NCBI GenBank assembly: GCA_963751775.1
Contig: CAVVVW010000005.1
Span: 11,573 to 75,572 of the forward strand
Direction of reading: 5' to 3'
DNA from: CADEEN01 sp963751775
GTDB taxonomy: Bacteria; Pseudomonadota; Gammaproteobacteria; Burkholderiales; Burkholderiaceae_C
Length of the DNA: 64,000 nucleotides
In this document: piece after piece, positions 1-10,083 of the stretch
Layout: each line of letters starts with the position of its first letter
Numbering within the stretch: position 1 is the first letter of the stretch
Notes under the pieces: generated by a model
Database searches by the model: none
Told to the model about the DNA's origin: nothing
The model's input: the letters and a program-made list of their open reading frames with translations, nothing else
Made by a program: the position numbers and the translations under genes

Positions 1-132
1 CGCGCGCTGCAGCGATTCCTCGATCATGTGCAGAGCCACGATCGGGTCTGGATCGCGCGCCGCATCGACATTGCGCGGCATTGGCAGGCCACGCACCCGT
101 TCGACGCTGCAAGCGCCTTCGTCTGGGAATGA
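1..132 (+). CDS. puuE: Allantoinase PuuE, C-terminal fragment
   Basis: Partial gene running in from the left edge in frame 1 and ending at TGA 130-132. The visible 43 residues contain the motif SHDRVWIARRIDIARHW, which I recognise as the C-terminus of the cofactor-independent, polysaccharide-deacetylase-type allantoinase PuuE. That enzyme opens allantoin to allantoate in purine degradation. The next gene (UraD-AllC) catalyses the steps on either side, so the context agrees. Only the tail is present, so no catalytic residue can be checked. Confidence 0.75.
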   Translation, partial: RALQRFLDHVQSHDRVWIARRIDIARHWQATHPFDAASAFVWE

Positions 133-149
133 ACGCGGGAGACAAACCG

Positions 150-1931
150 GTGAACCTGAGCCTGGCCCAGATCAACGACGCCACGCACGGCCGAGGCCGC
201 GGCGCTGCTCGACGGCACCTACGAGCATTCGCCGTGGATCGTCCTGAGGCCGCGCTGGCCCGGCGCCCGTTCCAGAGCCTGGCGCAGCTCAAGCTGGCGC
301 TGGTGGCGGTGGTTCGCGACGCCGGCCGCGAGCGCCAGCTGGCGTTGATCCGCGCCCACCCCGAACTGGCCGGCAAGGCGATGCTGGCCAAGACCCTGAC
401 CGCGGAATCGACGCACGAACAAGGCAAGGCCGGGCTGACCGAGTGCAGCGCCGAAGAGCTGGCGAAGATCCAGCGCCTCAACGCCGCCTACAACGCGCGC
501 TTCGGCTTCCCGTTCATCCTGGCGGTGCGCGGCCCGCGCGGGCTGGGTCTGGGCAAGGCCGAGATCATCGCCACCTTCGAGCGGCGCCTGGCCAACCACC
601 CCGAGTTCGAACTCGCCGAGTGCCTGCGCAACATCCACCGCATCGCCGAGCTGCGCCTGAACGACAAGTTCGGCCACACGCCCGCGCTGGGCAATCTGGT
701 GTGGGACTGGGCCGAGCGCCTGGCCGCGCACAGCGACCCCGGCTACGCCGAGCGCGGCGAGCTGACGGTCACCTACCTGACCGATGCCCACCGCGCCTGC
801 GCCCAGCGCCTGGCGCACTGGATGCGCGCCGATTGCGGCTTCGACGAAGTCGAGATCGATGCCGTGGGCAACGTCGTCGGCCTGTACCGCGGCAGCGATC
901 CGAACGCCAGGCGACTGCTCACCGGCAGCCACTACGACACCGTGCGCAACGGCGGCAAGTACGACGGGCGCCTGGGCATCTTCACGGCCGATGGCCTGCG
1001 TGCGCGAACTGCACGCGCAGGGCCGGCGCCTGCCGTTCGGCTTCGAGGTCGTCGGCTTTGCCGAGGAGGAGGGCCAGCGCTACAAGGCGGCGTTCCTCGG
1101 TTCGGGCGCGCTGACCGGGCACTTCGACATGGCCTGGCTGGAGCAGACCGACGCCGACGGCGTCACGATGCGCCAGGCGATGGAGCGCGCCGGCCTGTGC
1201 ATCGCCGACATCCCCAAGCTGGCGCGCGACGCCGCGCAGTACCTCGGCTTCGTCGAGGTGCACATCGAGCAGGGCCCGGTGTTGAACGAGATCGATCTGC
1301 CGCTGGGCATCGTGACCTCGATCAACGGCAGCGTGCGCTACCTGGTCGAGATCGTCGGCATGGCCAGCCACGCCGGCACGACGCCGATGGATCGCCGCCG
1401 CGACGCCGCCACCGCGGCCGCCGAATTGCTGCTCTACGTCGAGCGGCGCGGCGCAGCCGTGCCGCAATCTGGTGGCCACCGTGGGCATGCTCGAAGTGCC
1501 GGCCGGCTCGATCAACGTGGTGCCCGGTCGCTGCAAGTTCAGCCTGGACATCCGCGCCACCACCAACGAAGTGCGCGACGCCTGCGCGGCCGACGTGCGC
1601 GCCGAGTTGCAGCGCATCTGCGAGCGCCGCGGCCTGCAGTTCAAGCTCGAGGAGACGATGCGCGCGGCCGCGGCACCGAGCGACGCCGCCTGGCAGCGGC
1701 GCTGGGAACACGCCGTCGCCGCGCTCGGCCTGCCGCGTGCACCGACTGCCCAGCGGCGCCGGCCACGACGCGATGAAGCTGCACGAGCTGATGCCGCAGG
1801 CCATGCTCTTCGTGCGCGGCGCCAACGCCGGCATCAGCCACAACCCGCTCGAATCGATCAGCAACGACGACGCCGAATTGTGCGTGCGCGCGTTGTCCCA
1901 ATTGCTCGAACAACTGGCCACCGAAATCGCC
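150..1931 (+). CDS. uraD-allC: Fused OHCU decarboxylase / allantoate amidohydrolase (frameshifted)
   Basis: Two-domain protein of the purine ureide pathway. The N-terminal ~165 residues are 2-oxo-4-hydroxy-4-carboxy-5-ureidoimidazoline decarboxylase (HPELAGKAM, FGFPFI). The rest is an M20-type allantoate amidohydrolase: GSHYDTVRNGGKYDG metal ligands, AEEEG, HIEQGP, SHAGTTPMDRR. I chose the GTG start at 150 because GGGAG lies 8 bases upstream; ATG 129 overlaps the puuE stop and is an alternative. Frame changes occur near 190/250 (compensating), 985, 1465 and 1750, all probable sequencing indels. No stop separates the end of AllC from the next ATG at 1932. A TGA one frame off (1933-1935) overlaps that ATG, so a further indel is likely and a natural triple fusion less so. 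Confidence 0.8.
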
Positions 1932-3155
1932 ATGACCGCCTACGAACAGACCGACGCCTGGATCGACGCCCACTTCGACGAGCAGGTGCGCTTCCTGCAG
2001 GCGCTGGTCAAGGTGCCGACCGACACGCCGCCGGGCAACAATGCGCCGCATGCCGAGCGCACCGCCGAGTTGCTCGCCGCGATGGGCCTGCCCGCCGAGA
2101 AGCACCCGGTGCCGGCCGACGAGGTCCGGGCCGCCGGGCTCGAATCGATCACCAACCTGGTCGTGCGCCGAAGGTACGGTGCGGGCCGCACGGTCGGCCT
2201 GAATGCGCATGGCGACGTGGTGCCGCCGGGAGAGGGCTGGACGCACGACCCCTATGGCGGCGAGGTCGCCGACGGCAAGCTCTACGGCCGCGCCGCGGCG
2301 GTCAGCAAGTGCGACTTCTCGACCTACACCTTCGCCACCCGGGCCATCGAGTCGCTGGGCGCGCGGCTGAAGGGCGGCGTCGAGCTGTACTTCACCTACG
2401 ACGAAGAGTTCGGCGGCGAACTCGGCCCCGGCCGGCTGCTGGCCCAGGGGACGATCAAGCCCGACCTGCTGATCGCCGCGGCCTTCAGCTACCAGGTGGT
2501 CACCGCCCACAACGGCTGCCTGCAACTCGAAGTCACGGTGCACGGCAAGATGGGTCACGCCGCGGTGCCCGAGACGGCGGTCGATGCGCTGCAGGCGGCC
2601 ACGCGGGTGCTGAACGCGCTGTACGAGCAGAACACGCTGTACCGGCAGGTCACGAGCCGGGTCAGTGGCATCACCCACCCCTACCTCAACGTCGGCCTGA
2701 TCGAGGGCGGCACCAACACCAACGTCGTGCCGGGCAAGGTCGTGCTCAAGCTCGACCGGCGCATGATCCCGGAGGAGAACCCGGCCGAAGTCGAGGCCAC
2801 GCTGCGCAGCGTGATCACCGCGGCGGTGGCCGGGCAGCCCGGCGTCACGGTCGACATCAAGCGCATTCTGCTGGCCCACGCGCTGGCGCCGCTGCCGGGC
2901 AACCAGCCGCTGGTCCAGGCGCTGTGCAAGCACGCCAGTGCGGTGTTCGGCGAGACGATCGGGGCCTCGGGCACGCCGCTGTACACCGACGCGCGGCTGT
3001 TCTGCGAGCGCGGCATCCCGGCCGTGCTTTACGGCTGCGGCCCGCGCACGGTGCTGCAAAGCAATGCCAAGCGCGCCGACGAGCACATCGAACTCGAGGA
3101 CCTGCGCCGCGCGACCAAGGTGATCGCGCGTGCGCTGGTCGACCTGCTGAGCTGA
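1932..3155 (+). CDS. M20 family metallohydrolase of the ureide cluster
   Basis: A 407-residue protein of the ArgE/DapE/ACY1/CPG2 family of zinc amidohydrolases. The first metal motif HGDVVP (His93, Asp95) and the catalytic Glu pair in TYDEEFGGE (Glu158-Glu159) are present. The usual bridging Asp in the YGRGxxDmKg motif is replaced: the segment reads YGRAAAVSKCDF, with Val124 at the Asp position. The reading frame is clean here, so this is not an obvious frameshift effect. The gene directly follows uraD-allC, so a role in ureide or N-carbamoyl-compound hydrolysis is plausible, but the substrate cannot be read from sequence. Confidence 0.75.
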   Translation: MTAYEQTDAWIDAHFDEQVRFLQALVKVPTDTPPGNNAPHAERTAELLAAMGLPAEKHPVPADEVRAAGLESITNLVVRRRYGAGRTVGLNAHGDVVPPGEGWTHDPYGGEVADGKLYGRAAAVSKCDFSTYTFATRAIESLGARLKGGVELYFTYDEEFGGELGPGRLLAQGTIKPDLLIAAAFSYQVVTAHNGCLQLEVTVHGKMGHAAVPETAVDALQAATRVLNALYEQNTLYRQVTSRVSGITHPYLNVGLIEGGTNTNVVPGKVVLKLDRRMIPEENPAEVEATLRSVITAAVAGQPGVTVDIKRILLAHALAPLPGNQPLVQALCKHASAVFGETIGASGTPLYTDARLFCERGIPAVLYGCGPRTVLQSNAKRADEHIELEDLRRATKVIARALVDLLS

Positions 3156-3197
3156 GCAGCGCCGCGGCGCATCGCCGGCAGCGGCGACAATCGGCCG

Positions 3198-4614
3198 ATG
3201 GTGTCCTGGATCCCGATTGCCCAGCTCGTGCTGCTGGGCTTGGTGCTGGTGCTCGTGCTGTGGCTGGCGCTGCGCCGTGGCGACAACGGCAGCGCCGAGC
3301 GGCTGGAACGCAATCTGCGCGCCGACGTGCAGGACAGCGCCCGCGGCACGCGCCAGGAGCTGGCGCAAAGCCTGTCGGCGATGCAGCAGTCGCTGCTGAC
3401 GCAATCGGGCGACGTGGCGCGCACGCAGAACGAGCAGATCGATTCGTTTCGCACCCAGCTCGCCGCGATGCAGCAGGGCCTGGCCGATCAGACGCGCGCG
3501 GCGCGCGAGGCGCAGGACGCGGCGCTGCACCGCTTCGGCCAGGCCCAGGCCGAGCAGTTGCGCGCGCTGGCCGACGGCAACGACAAGCGCATGGCCGAGG
3601 TGCGGCAGACCGTCGAGACCAAGCTGGCCGCGATCCAGGCCGACAACGCCCAGCGCCTGGAGCAGATGCGCGCGACGGTCGACGAGAAGCTGCACGCCAC
3701 GCTCGAGCTGCGCCTGGGCGAGAGCTTCAAGCAGGTGGCCGACCGGCTCGAGCAGGTGCACAAGGGGCTGGGCGAAATGCAGGTGCTGGCGCGCGACGTC
3801 GGTTCGCTCAACCGCACGATGTCCAACGTCAAGGCGCGCGGCATTTTCGGCGAGGTCCAGCTCGCCGGGCTGCTCGAACAAGTCTTCACGCCCGAGCAGT
3901 TCGGCACCAACGTCGAGACGGTGCCGGGCAGCGGCGCGCGGGTCGAGTTCGCGATCCGCCTGCCCGGACGCGGCAGCGACGGCGCAGCCAACGGCGCGCA
4001 GCCGCTCTGGCTGCCGATCGACGCCAAGTTCCCGCGCGAAGACTACGAACTCCTGCTCGACGCCCAGGACCGCGCCGACAAGCCGGCCGCCGAAGCCGCC
4101 GCCAAGGCGATCGAGGCGCGGCTGAAGCTCGAAGCGCGCAGCATCAGCGAGAAGTACGTGCAGGCGCCGCACACGACGGACTTCGCGATCCTGTTCGTGC
4201 CGACCGAAGGGCTTTACGCCGAAGCGCTGCGGCGGCCCGGCCTGGTCGAGGCCTTGCAGCGCGAATACAAGGTCATGCTGGCCGGGCCGACCACGCTGCT
4301 GGCCACGCTCAACAGCTTGCAGATGGGCTTTCGCACGCTGGCGCTGGAGCGCCGCAGCGCCGAGGTCTGGCAGGTGCTGGGCGCGGTGAAGACCGAGTTC
4401 GGCAAGTTCGGCGACGTGCTGGCCAAGACCAAGAAGAAGCTCGACGAGGCCAGCAACACCATCGTCCAGGCCGAAGTTCGCACGCGGGCGATGGAGCGGC
4501 AGTTGCGCGGGGTCGAGGCCATGCCGGTCGAGCATGCAGCAGGGCCTGCTCGGGAACGCCGACGCTGGCGACGCAGGCGAAGGCGACGAGGAGCCCGGGC
4601 GCGGCGGCGAATGA
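3198..4614 (+). CDS. rmuC: DNA recombination protein RmuC
   Basis: About 472 residues. An N-terminal membrane anchor (residues 5-24, rich in Leu/Val) is followed by a long coiled coil rich in Ala/Gln/Glu and then the RmuC domain (SNVKARGIFGEVQL, WLPIDAKFPREDY, KYVQAPHTTDFAILFVP). RmuC limits inversions at short inverted repeats and is thought to be a nuclease-fold protein. A one-base indel near 4545 moves the 3' end to another frame. Read through it, the protein ends in an acidic Gly-rich tail at TGA 4612-4614, which overlaps the ATG of the next gene. Confidence 0.85.
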
Positions 4615-5807
4615 GCAACGGCAACGCCACGGCCGCGCCGCGCAGCGCGTTCCTGATGGTCATCACGACGCTGGTCGGCCTGCATGCCTGCATGGCCTCG
4701 ACGCGCGTGGCGGCCAGCCTCGCGGTGTTGAAGCAAGGCCATCCCGACTGGGTCGTCGGCGTCCTGCTCAGCCTGTACGCCGTCGCGCCGATCGTGTTGT
4801 CGCTGTGGGCCGGACGCCTGGCCGACCGCTTCGGCTTTCACCGCCCGGTGATCTGGGGGGTCGGTATGGCCACGATCGGCGCGATGCTGCCGGTGCTGAC
4901 GCAGCACCTGGCATCACTCGCCGTGTCGGCGCTGCTGACCGGCGGCGCGGTCAGCGTGGCCGCGGTGGCGATCCAGCGCGAGGCCGGACTGATGGCGCGC
5001 GACCCGGGCGACCTGAAGCGCGTCTTCAGCTGGGTTGCCCTCGGGCCCGCGCTGTCGAACACCCTGGCTCCGGTCATCGCCGGGCTGTTGATCGACCACG
5101 TGGGCTTTCGCGCCGCATTCGCTTTCGGTGCGCTGCTGCCGCTGGTGGCCGTGGCGGCGGCATGGCGTGTGCCGCGCACGCCGTTGCCGCTCGGCGATCC
5201 GACCCGCGCGCCGTTGGGCCATGCCTTCGAGTTGCTGCGCATGCCGGTGCTGCGCAACCTGCTGCTGGTGAACGTGGCGATGGCCGCGGCGTGGGACGCG
5301 CACAGCTTCACGGTGCCGGTGGTCGGCCACGCGCGCGAGTTGAGCGCGTCGGCGATCGGGCTTGTTCTGGGCTCGTTCGCGATCGCGGCCACCTTGGTGC
5401 GGGTGGCCATTTCGACCTGGGCCGACCGCATCGACGAGCGCCGCACCTTGCTCGCAGCGATGACGCTGGCCAGCGCCGTGCTGCTGGTCTACGCCTGGTT
5501 GCCCGGCGCCGCGGGCATGATGCTCGGCTCGGCAGTGCTCGGCCTGGCGCTGGGCGCGGTGCAACCGATGGTGCTGTCGACGCTGCACCAGGCCGCGCCG
5601 CCCGATCGCCAGGGCCAGGCGCTGGCGCTGCGCATGGTCTTCACCAACGTGGCGACGATCGCGATGCCGGCCGGCTTCGGCCTGTTGGCGGCGGTCGCCG
5701 GCAGCGCCGCACCGATGTGGCTGATGGCCGGTCTGCTGATCGCGGCGCGCTGGCCGGCGCAGCAGATCAGGCTGCAGCGATCAGAAGCGGATGCCGGACG
5801 GGTTTGA
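4611..5807 (+). CDS. Major facilitator superfamily transporter
   Basis: A 398-residue integral membrane protein with about 12 hydrophobic segments. The MFS loop signature is GRLADRFGFHRP between segments 2 and 3, with a weaker repeat (TWADRIDERRT) in the second half. ATG 4611 overlaps the rmuC stop, so the two genes are probably co-transcribed. Its 3' end overlaps the convergent gene at 5781-6392 by 27 bases. The substrate is unknown; the general MFS drug/metabolite exporter type is the best that can be said. Confidence 0.8.
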   Translation: MSNGNATAAPRSAFLMVITTLVGLHACMASTRVAASLAVLKQGHPDWVVGVLLSLYAVAPIVLSLWAGRLADRFGFHRPVIWGVGMATIGAMLPVLTQHLASLAVSALLTGGAVSVAAVAIQREAGLMARDPGDLKRVFSWVALGPALSNTLAPVIAGLLIDHVGFRAAFAFGALLPLVAVAAAWRVPRTPLPLGDPTRAPLGHAFELLRMPVLRNLLLVNVAMAAAWDAHSFTVPVVGHARELSASAIGLVLGSFAIAATLVRVAISTWADRIDERRTLLAAMTLASAVLLVYAWLPGAAGMMLGSAVLGLALGAVQPMVLSTLHQAAPPDRQGQALALRMVFTNVATIAMPAGFGLLAAVAGSAAPMWLMAGLLIAARWPAQQIRLQRSEADAGRV

Positions 5808-6392
5808 GCCGTTGTTCGGTTGCGCCGCCACGGCCGGCGGCGCAGCCCGTTCCTGCGGCGGTGGCGGCGGCCGGCGTTCCGTCAGCGGCACCGCCGGCAG
5901 CTGCGCATAGTTGGCCGGCAACATCGACTGGCGCGGGTAGCCGGCGACGTCGAGTGTTTCCTCCCAGGCGGGCGGTGCAAGGCCGCGCAACGTTTGTTCA
6001 CCGACCTTGAGCACCGGTGCCTCGGAGCCGCCGACGATGCGCGGCCAGGCCTCGCGGTCCTCGTTGGTCTCGGCGATGCGTTCGACATAGGGCACGCCGC
6101 GCCGGGCAAGCAGCGAGCGGCCCAGCGCGCAGGCCTCGCCGCATTCCTTGGTGGTGTAGAGCGTGACCGGGAAGCGCGTCGCCACCTGGCGCAACGCGAA
6201 CGGCAAGGACGCGTCGCTGGCGCGCCCGGGTTCGCGGCCGACCGGCGTTGCGCGGCCTTCGGTCGGGCTGGGCGCGCGATCGGTGTAGGTCACCTTGCCG
6301 TCGGGGCCGACGACCTTGTACTGGGCCTGGGCCGCCACGGCGACGAGCGACAACGCGCCGGCAAGGGTCGAGATCAGCAGGGGTTTGCGCAT
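5781..6392 (-). CDS. Secreted glutaredoxin-like protein with DUF4124 N-terminus
   Basis: A 203-residue protein. A signal peptide (residues 1-24, cleavage near AQAQ) is followed by a short DUF4124-type segment (YKVVGPDGKVTYTDRAPS) and a glutaredoxin/thioredoxin-like domain whose candidate redox motif is TTKECGEAC (Cys-x-x-x-Cys, not the usual CxxC). The C-terminus is Pro/Ala-rich. The start at 6392 is chosen because it begins a good signal peptide; an upstream in-frame start exists. It is probably a periplasmic protein; any redox role is inferred only. Confidence 0.7.
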   Translation of the reverse strand: MRKPLLISTLAGALSLVAVAAQAQYKVVGPDGKVTYTDRAPSPTEGRATPVGREPGRASDASLPFALRQVATRFPVTLYTTKECGEACALGRSLLARRGVPYVERIAETNEDREAWPRIVGGSEAPVLKVGEQTLRGLAPPAWEETLDVAGYPRQSMLPANYAQLPAVPLTERRPPPPPQERAAPPAVAAQPNNGSNPSGIRF

Positions 6393-6424
6393 GACCCGGA
6401 ATCTAACCGGCCCGGGCCAAGGAC

Positions 6425-8448
6425 TCAAGCCATGCCCTGGTGGCGCAGCAGCGCATCGATGCGCGGTTCACGGCCGCGGAAGGCGACGAAATTCTCCAGC
6501 GCACTGCGGCTGCCGCCGGCTTCGAGAATTTCTTCACGCAAGCGCCTGCCGGTGGCCACCGACAAGGGCCCGGCCTCCTCGAAAGCACTCCAGGCATCGG
6601 CCGACAGCACTTCCGCCCACTTGTAGCTGTAGTAGCCGGCCGCGTAACCGCCGGCAAAGATGTGCGTGAAGCTGTGCTGGAAGCGGTTGAAGGGCGGGGG
6701 ATTCAACACCGATACCTCGCGGCGGACTTCGTCGAGCACCTGCTGCACCCGTTCGGCCGCGCCGGCTTCGGCGTGGATGCGCAGGTCGAACAGGCCGAAC
6801 TCGACCTGGCGCAGCGTGCCCAGGCCGCTCTGGAAGTTCTTTGCCGCGACCATCTTGTCGAACAGCTGCGCGCGGCAAGCGGCTGGCCGCTGTCGACATG
6901 GGCCGACAGGCGTTGCAGGACCGTCCCACTCCCAGCAGAAGTTCTCCATGAACTGGCTCGGCAATTCGACCGCGTCCCACTCGACGCCCGACAGGCCCGA
7001 GACGCCGAGGTCGTCGACCTGCGTGAGCATCAGGTGCAGGCCGTGGCCGAACTCGTGAAACAGCGTGATCACGTCGTCATGGGTCAGCAACGCGGGGTGA
7101 GCTGCCGACCGGGGCGGCGTAGTTGCAGACCAGCGTGGCCACCGGCGTTTGCAGCGCGCCGCCGGGCCGCACCCAGCGCACGCGCACGTCGTCCATCCAG
7201 GCCCCGGGCTGCTTGCCGGGGCGGGCGTAGGGGTCGAGGTAGAACTGGGCCAGCAGCCGGCCGTCGCGCTCGACGCGGTAGAAGCGCACGCTGTCGTGCC
7301 AGACCGGCGCCTGGTCGGGCGTGATCGTGACCTCGAACACCGTCTGCACGATCTCGAACAGCCCGGCCAGCACCGTCGGCTCGGTGAAGTAGCGCTTGAC
7401 CTCCTGGTCGCTGAAGGCGTAGCGCGCCTCCTTGAGCTTCTCGCTGGCGTAGGCCAGGTCCCAGGCCTGCAGGTCCGTGCAGGCCCAGTTCCGACTCGGC
7501 GAAGGCCGACAACTCGGCCAGGTCGCGCTCGGCGTACGGGCGTGCGCGCGCCGCCAGGTCGCGCAGAAACTCGTGCACCTGCTGCGTCGAGCGCGCCATC
7601 TTCGGCACCAGCGAAACGGCTGCATGGCTGTCGTGGCCGAGCAGGTGCGCCGCCTCCTGGCGCAACGCCAGCAACTCGCGCATCAGCGTGCTGTTGTCCT
7701 GCGCCGCAGGGCCCAGTTCACTGGCCCGCGTGACGTAGGCGGTGTAGAGGGTCTGCCGCAGGCTGCGGTTGCTTGCGTATTGCATCACCGGCCCGTAGAC
7801 CGGGTAGTGCAGCGTCAGCTTGTGACCCTCGTGGCCATCGGCGTGCGCGGCCTCGGCGCTGGCCTGCAGCACGTCGGCGGGCACGCCGTCGAGATCAGCG
7901 GTCGAGGCGAGGTGGCTGAAGCCATCGGTGGCATCGAGCACATGCTCGCGGTACTGCTGCTCGAGATCGGCGCTGCGCTCCTGGATCGCTGCGAAGCGGC
8001 GCTTGGCGTCGCCGCTCAACTCGGCGCCCGAGAGCACGAAGTCGCGCAGGGCATTGGCCAGTGCCTTGCGCCGTGCCGGCGCCAGGCTGGCCGCGGCCGG
8101 GCTGGCCGCGATGGCCTTGTACTTGGCGTACAGGCGCTCGTCGGCACCCAGCCGGGTGTGGAACTCGGTCACCTTGGGCAGGTTGTCGTTGTAGGCCGCA
8201 CGCAATGCGGGCGTGTCGGCGACGGCATTGAGGTGCGATACGGCGCCCCAGGCCCGGCTCAGGCGTTCGGTGGCCACGTCGAGCACCGCCGACATGGCGT
8301 CGTAGTCGGCCGGCACGGCCGGGCCGACCGCATGTTCGAGCGCGGCTGCGGCACGGGCCAGGAGTTCGTCGACCGCCGGGGTGACATGCTCCGGGCGGAT
8401 GGCGTCGAAGGCCGGCAGGCCCTCGGTTTGCAGCAGCGGATTGTTCAT
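6425..8448 (-). CDS. prlC: Oligopeptidase A (M3 family, frameshifted)
   Basis: About 674 residues of an M3 zinc metallopeptidase that degrades oligopeptides and cleaved signal peptides in the cytoplasm. The zinc site HEFGHGLH lies at about 7057-7034. The C-terminal signature FTHIFAGGYAAGYYSYKWAE is also present, and the N-terminus (MNNPLLQTEGLPAFDAIRPE) fits PrlC. At least three frame changes (near 7475, 7085 and 6880-6930) interrupt the ORF, while the joined frames cover the family end to end. I treat these as sequencing indels. The start overlaps the 3' region of folD, which lies upstream on the same strand. Confidence 0.85.
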
Positions 8449-8463
8449 TGGCTCTCTCGCGGT

Positions 8464-9321
8464 TCAGTGCGCGGCGGCTCGTTCGCGCCGCTTGCACGGT
8501 ATTGGCCAGCAGCATCGCGATCGTCATCGGGCCGACGCCGCCGGGCACCGGCGTGATCCAACCGGCGACCTGCGACACGCCCGCGAAGTCGACGTCGCCG
8601 CACAGCTTGCCGGCTTCGTCGCGGTTGATGCCGACGTCGATTACAACCGCACCCGGCTTGACCATCGCAGCGGTCAGGGTATTGCGCCGGCCGACGGCGG
8701 CGACCACGACGTCGGCCTGGCGCGTGTGCGCGGCCAGGTCCGGCGTCGCGCTGTGGCAGACCGTGACGCTGGCGTGGGCCTGCAGCAGCAGCAGCGCCAT
8801 CGGCTTGCCCACCGTGTTGCTGCGGCCGATGACGACGGCGTGCTTGCCGCGCAGATCCACGCCGGTGCTTTCGATCAGCTTCATGCAGCCCAGCGGCGTG
8901 GCCGGTCGCAAGCCCGGCAGGCCGGTCATCAACTCGCCCGCACTGGTGACCGAGAAGCCGTCGACGTCCTTGGCCGGGGCAATGGCTTCGATCACGCGGT
9001 GCGCGTCGAGGTGCTTGGGCAAGGGCATCTGCACCAGGATGCCGTGGATGGCGGCGGTCGGCGTTGAGCGCGGCGATGCGCGCAGAGCAGGTCATCCTGC
9101 GACAGCGTCGCGTCGTAGCGCTCGAGCACCGAGTGCAGGCCGCTGTCCTGGCAGGCCTTGACCTTGTTGCGTACATAGACCGCACTGGCCGGATCGTCGC
9201 CGACCAGGATCACCGCCAGGCCGGGCTTCGTGCCGCGCGCCGTGAGCGCAGCGGCACGCTCGGCAACCTGCGCGCGCACGCTGCGCGACAGCGCGGTGCC
9301 ATCAATGATTTGTGCCGTCAA
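8464..9321 (-). CDS. folD: Methylenetetrahydrofolate dehydrogenase/cyclohydrolase FolD (frameshifted)
   Basis: Bifunctional enzyme interconverting 5,10-methylene-THF and 10-formyl-THF in one-carbon metabolism. Motifs seen: YVRNKVKAC (with the catalytic Lys), VDGFSVTSAGEL, the Rossmann segment VVIGRSNTVGKPMA and PVPGGVGPMTIAML. The likely start is TTG at 9321, because GGAG sits upstream at normal spacing and translation then begins M-TAQIIDGTALS. Frame changes occur near 9060-9085 and near 8485. Correcting the latter gives a natural C-terminus at about 8464, just before prlC. Confidence 0.85.
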
Positions 9322-9411
9322 GAGTGTCTCCTGCAAATACGAACAAGGCCGCTCATCGCGGCCTTACCAAGCAGACACCGCGGAACCGGCTTTGCCGGGC
9401 CGCTGGTGTTG

Positions 9412-9450
9412 CCCCCTTGAGGGGGAGCGGCGCAGCCGCTTCGGGGGTGG
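9412..9450. repeat. Tandem-hairpin intergenic element (Burkholderiales type)
   Basis: Two adjacent inverted repeats: CCCCCTTGAGGGGG (9412-9425) and GCGGCGCAGCCGC, followed by a TTCGGGGG motif that can pair back to the first C-run. It lies between folD and the response-regulator stop. I recognise this string as a common dispersed intergenic element in Comamonadaceae and related families. It can act as a bidirectional terminator, though there is no T-tract. Confidence 0.6.
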
Positions 9451-9456
9451 TCCCAT

Positions 9457-10083
9457 TCACGCCTTGGCGGTCTGCGCGCCGAGCGCGATCTTGAGCAGAT
9501 CGGCCACCGTGTTGGCGTTCAGTTTCTCCATGATGTTGGCGCGGTGCGCCTCGACCGTCTTGATGCTGATGCCCAGGTCGTCGGCGATCTGCTTGTTCAG
9601 CCGCCCGGCGACGATGCGCTCGAGCACCTGTGCTTCGCGCGTCGTCAAGCGCGACAGCAGCGCATCGCGGCTGGCCTGCTCCTGGTGCTGGCTGAAGGCG
9701 TTGCGCGCGGTGTCGAGCATGCGCTCGACGAGGCCCAGCAACTCGTCTTCCTTGAACGGCTTCTCGATGAAATCCATCGCCCCCTTCTTCATCGTCGTCA
9801 CCGCCATCGGCACGTCGCCGTGGCCGGTGATGAAGACGATCGGCAGCGGGCTCCTGCGCTCGACCAGGCGATCCTGCAACTCGAGCCCGCTCATGCCTTC
9901 CATGCGGATGTCGGCGATCAGGCAGGCCACCTCGCGCGGATCGAAGCGCGACAGGAACGACTCCGACGAATCGAAGCACTTGACTCGGTAGTCCTTGCCT
10001 TCGAGCAGCCATTGCAACGAGTCGCGCACGGCTTCGTCGTCGTCGACGACATAGACAGTACCTTTTTTGGGTATCAAGCTCAT
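9457..10083 (-). CDS. FixJ/TodT-type response regulator
   Basis: A 208-residue two-component regulator. The receiver domain (residues 8-125) has the acidic pocket DDDE (14-17), the phospho-acceptor Asp58 in IADIRMEGMSG, Thr in FITGHGD and Lys in IEKPFK. The C-terminal LuxR-type helix-turn-helix (LTTREAQVLERIVAGRLNKQIADDLGISIKTVEAH) binds DNA. Its ATG overlaps the TGA of the upstream kinase gene (10080-10082), so the two are translationally coupled and should form a cognate pair. Confidence 0.9.
   Translation of the reverse strand: MSLIPKKGTVYVVDDDEAVRDSLQWLLEGKDYRVKCFDSSESFLSRFDPREVACLIADIRMEGMSGLELQDRLVERRSPLPIVFITGHGDVPMAVTTMKKGAMDFIEKPFKEDELLGLVERMLDTARNAFSQHQEQASRDALLSRLTTREAQVLERIVAGRLNKQIADDLGISIKTVEAHRANIMEKLNANTVADLLKIALGAQTAKA

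Noticed and set aside
1641..4907. A 1088-codon open frame on the minus strand
   Set aside because: It lies antisense to the M20 and rmuC genes, is rich in Arg/His/Leu/Gly as expected from high-GC shadow frames, and has no motifs.
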